64,000 nucleotides of DNA, taken from assembly GCA_037833965.1 (NCBI GenBank), contig AP031356.1, positions 27,752,501 through 27,816,500 on the forward strand, written 5' to 3'. The position numbers and the translations under genes are program-made. Positions 62,947 to 64,000 of the stretch are shown piece after piece. Within the stretch, counting starts at the first letter, position 1. Each line of letters starts with the position of its first letter. The notes beneath the pieces were generated by a model, which was not told where the DNA came from, did not search any database, and was given only the letters and a program-made list of their open reading frames with translations. This DNA comes from Marchantia polymorpha subsp. ruderalis. Lineage: Eukaryota; Streptophyta; Marchantiopsida; Marchantiales; Marchantiaceae.

Positions 62947-63999
62947 TCATCTTGGGAATTTCATCCCCTCCTCTGGCCATGTGCTGGTCAAAAGTATTTC
63001 TATACTACTTTCCAGCTCCTTCAAGGTTAGAAGAATTACATTTCGAAACTCTGACGAACAAATCATATCTGTTTTTTTCAACTGCAAGGCTGATAACAAC
63101 TTTGGACAGTTCAAAATCTTCAGAGAGGCGCCTATGTGTCCAGCGAGTAGCTTCAGCACTCTTGCTGCACAACATCGTAGCTCCTCTTCGTTCGATTTGG
63201 TTGTAAACAGTAATCTTCTGATGTTTTCTAATGCACCTGCACAATCTGCAATTTTAAACTGCATGTACTCCGTCCCATTTGCTGCTAGATTCTCTAGTAT
63301 GTGTGATGCGGTGTTTTGAACTAGGAAAGCTTTGTCTGCAAGCATATCGACTATAGTTTTCAATGACCCAGGTATGCGATCGAACTGTTCCGCAAAAGCG
63401 TCTTCCTCACTCAGTTGTCTCAGGACCAACAATGCTCGCACTCGTATATCCCCTCGAGGACCCTGATTGTGGAAATTCTTCTTGCTTGCCATGAGGAGCC
63501 TGAGGAGGCCATCTGTTATTCCAGGGTATGAACAAACCATATTTCTGTGGAAATTCTTCTTGCTTGCCATGAGAAGCCTGAGGAGGCCATCTATTATTCC
63601 AGGGTATGAACAAACCGTATTTCTGGTGTTCTTGTCTTCGGTGATGTATGATAGAATCTCCACTGAAAAGCGCTTCAGCACTTCATTCTCCTTCTCTGCG
63701 AGCAGTCCCACTAAAGCCTGCAAAGATTCAGTTCTCAGATACTTCGAAAGCGAAGCCACTGCTGAGGCTGCATTTTCGCGTGTCTCGACCGATTCCTTGT
63801 CTTGCAACAACTGAACAAGACGCTTTACGCGGCCTGGAGAAAATTGCATGGTCTTCTCACTTTCTTCAATGTCAGATTGTATACTTGCGGCTTCGCCTTC
63901 TAAAATTCTCGCCGATAGATTGTCTTCTGAGTCGGCTCGGAGGTTATCATGAGATTGGACAACAAAACTTGAAACCATCTTTCTTGAAGATATGTCCAT
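62947..63999 (-). CDS. armadillo-repeat protein, 5' end possibly beyond window
   Basis: 350 residues open to the window edge. An ATG sits at 63999, but the true start may lie outside. From about residue 55 the chain is a run of alpha-helical ARM-type repeats (for example VKRLVQLLQDKESVETRENAA, LQALVGLLAEKENEVLKRF, GSLKTIVDMLADKAFLVQNT), which form a protein-binding superhelix. No U-box, F-box or membrane segment is visible in this part, so the partner and role are unknown. An in-frame 78-bp tandem duplication lengthens one repeat by 26 residues. The stop is at 62947-62949. No intron within the visible part. Confidence 0.85.
   Translation of the reverse strand: MDISSRKMVSSFVVQSHDNLRADSEDNLSARILEGEAASIQSDIEESEKTMQFSPGRVKRLVQLLQDKESVETRENAASAVASLSKYLRTESLQALVGLLAEKENEVLKRFSVEILSYITEDKNTRNTVCSYPGIIDGLLRLLMASKKNFHRNMVCSYPGITDGLLRLLMASKKNFHNQGPRGDIRVRALLVLRQLSEEDAFAEQFDRIPGSLKTIVDMLADKAFLVQNTASHILENLAANGTEYMQFKIADCAGALENIRRLLFTTKSNEEELRCCAARVLKLLAGHIGASLKILNCPKLLSALQLKKTDMICSSEFRNVILLTLKELESSIEILLTSTWPEEGMKFPR
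63469..63624 (-). repeat. 78-bp in-frame tandem duplication in the armadillo gene
   Basis: 63469-63546 and 63547-63624 differ at three positions. Each encodes a 26-residue unit containing VCSYPGI(I/T)DGLLRLLMAS. The 96 percent identity indicates a recent event. Confidence 0.95.
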
Positions 64000-64000
64000 G

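Overview
The window looks like nuclear DNA of a land plant, most likely a bryophyte with swimming sperm. It carries plant-type genes (polyphenol oxidase, germin-like protein, class III peroxidase, IQD protein, plant tRNA-Gly) together with a full-length gene for the ciliary dynein-regulatory subunit DRC2, which flowering plants lack. A liverwort of the Marchantia kind fits, but the species cannot be fixed from the sequence alone. Gene density is low: seven protein genes and one tRNA in 64 kb, separated by repeat-rich or featureless DNA.

Layout. 1-0.9 kb: end of a broken Copia retrotransposon that runs off the left edge. 2.0 kb: fragment of a polyphenol oxidase pseudogene. 4.6-5.6 kb and 12.6-13.3 kb: two diverged copies of an unidentified, formerly coding sequence. 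6.7-8.6 kb: intact single-exon polyphenol oxidase (minus). 16.1-17.2 kb: four-exon germin-like protein (minus). 20.3-23.8 kb: four-exon class III peroxidase (plus) facing an inverted, decayed copy of its own promoter, leader and first exon. 26.8-27.9 kb: single-exon IQD calmodulin-binding protein (minus) with 72-bp tandem repeats upstream of its start. 36.0-38.6 kb: seven-exon dienelactone hydrolase (minus) with a 22-nt microexon. 40.3-45.6 kb: very AT-rich DNA split by a 0.9-kb island of normal composition. 46.5 kb: a young hAT-type MITE with perfect 8-bp target duplication. 48.4 kb: C-terminal remnant of a hAT transposase. 48.9-54.2 kb: an old, broken, LTR-bounded Copia element (minus). 55.5-57.0 kb: intronless DRC2 (plus). 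60.2 kb: tRNA-Gly(GCC). 62.9-64.0 kb: armadillo-repeat protein (minus) reaching the right edge, with a recent in-frame 78-bp duplication.

The genes do not form a pathway. Three (polyphenol oxidase, germin-like protein, peroxidase) belong to secreted or organelle-targeted oxidative and wall/defence families. The exon models of the three multi-exon genes were built by eye: every junction is GT-AG, the phases close exactly, and the predicted lengths (220, 324 and 244 residues) match their families. The most informative structures are the head-to-head peroxidase duplication, the hAT MITE, the dispersed pairs of unidentified coding remnants, and a series of perfect short palindromes in intergenic DNA.
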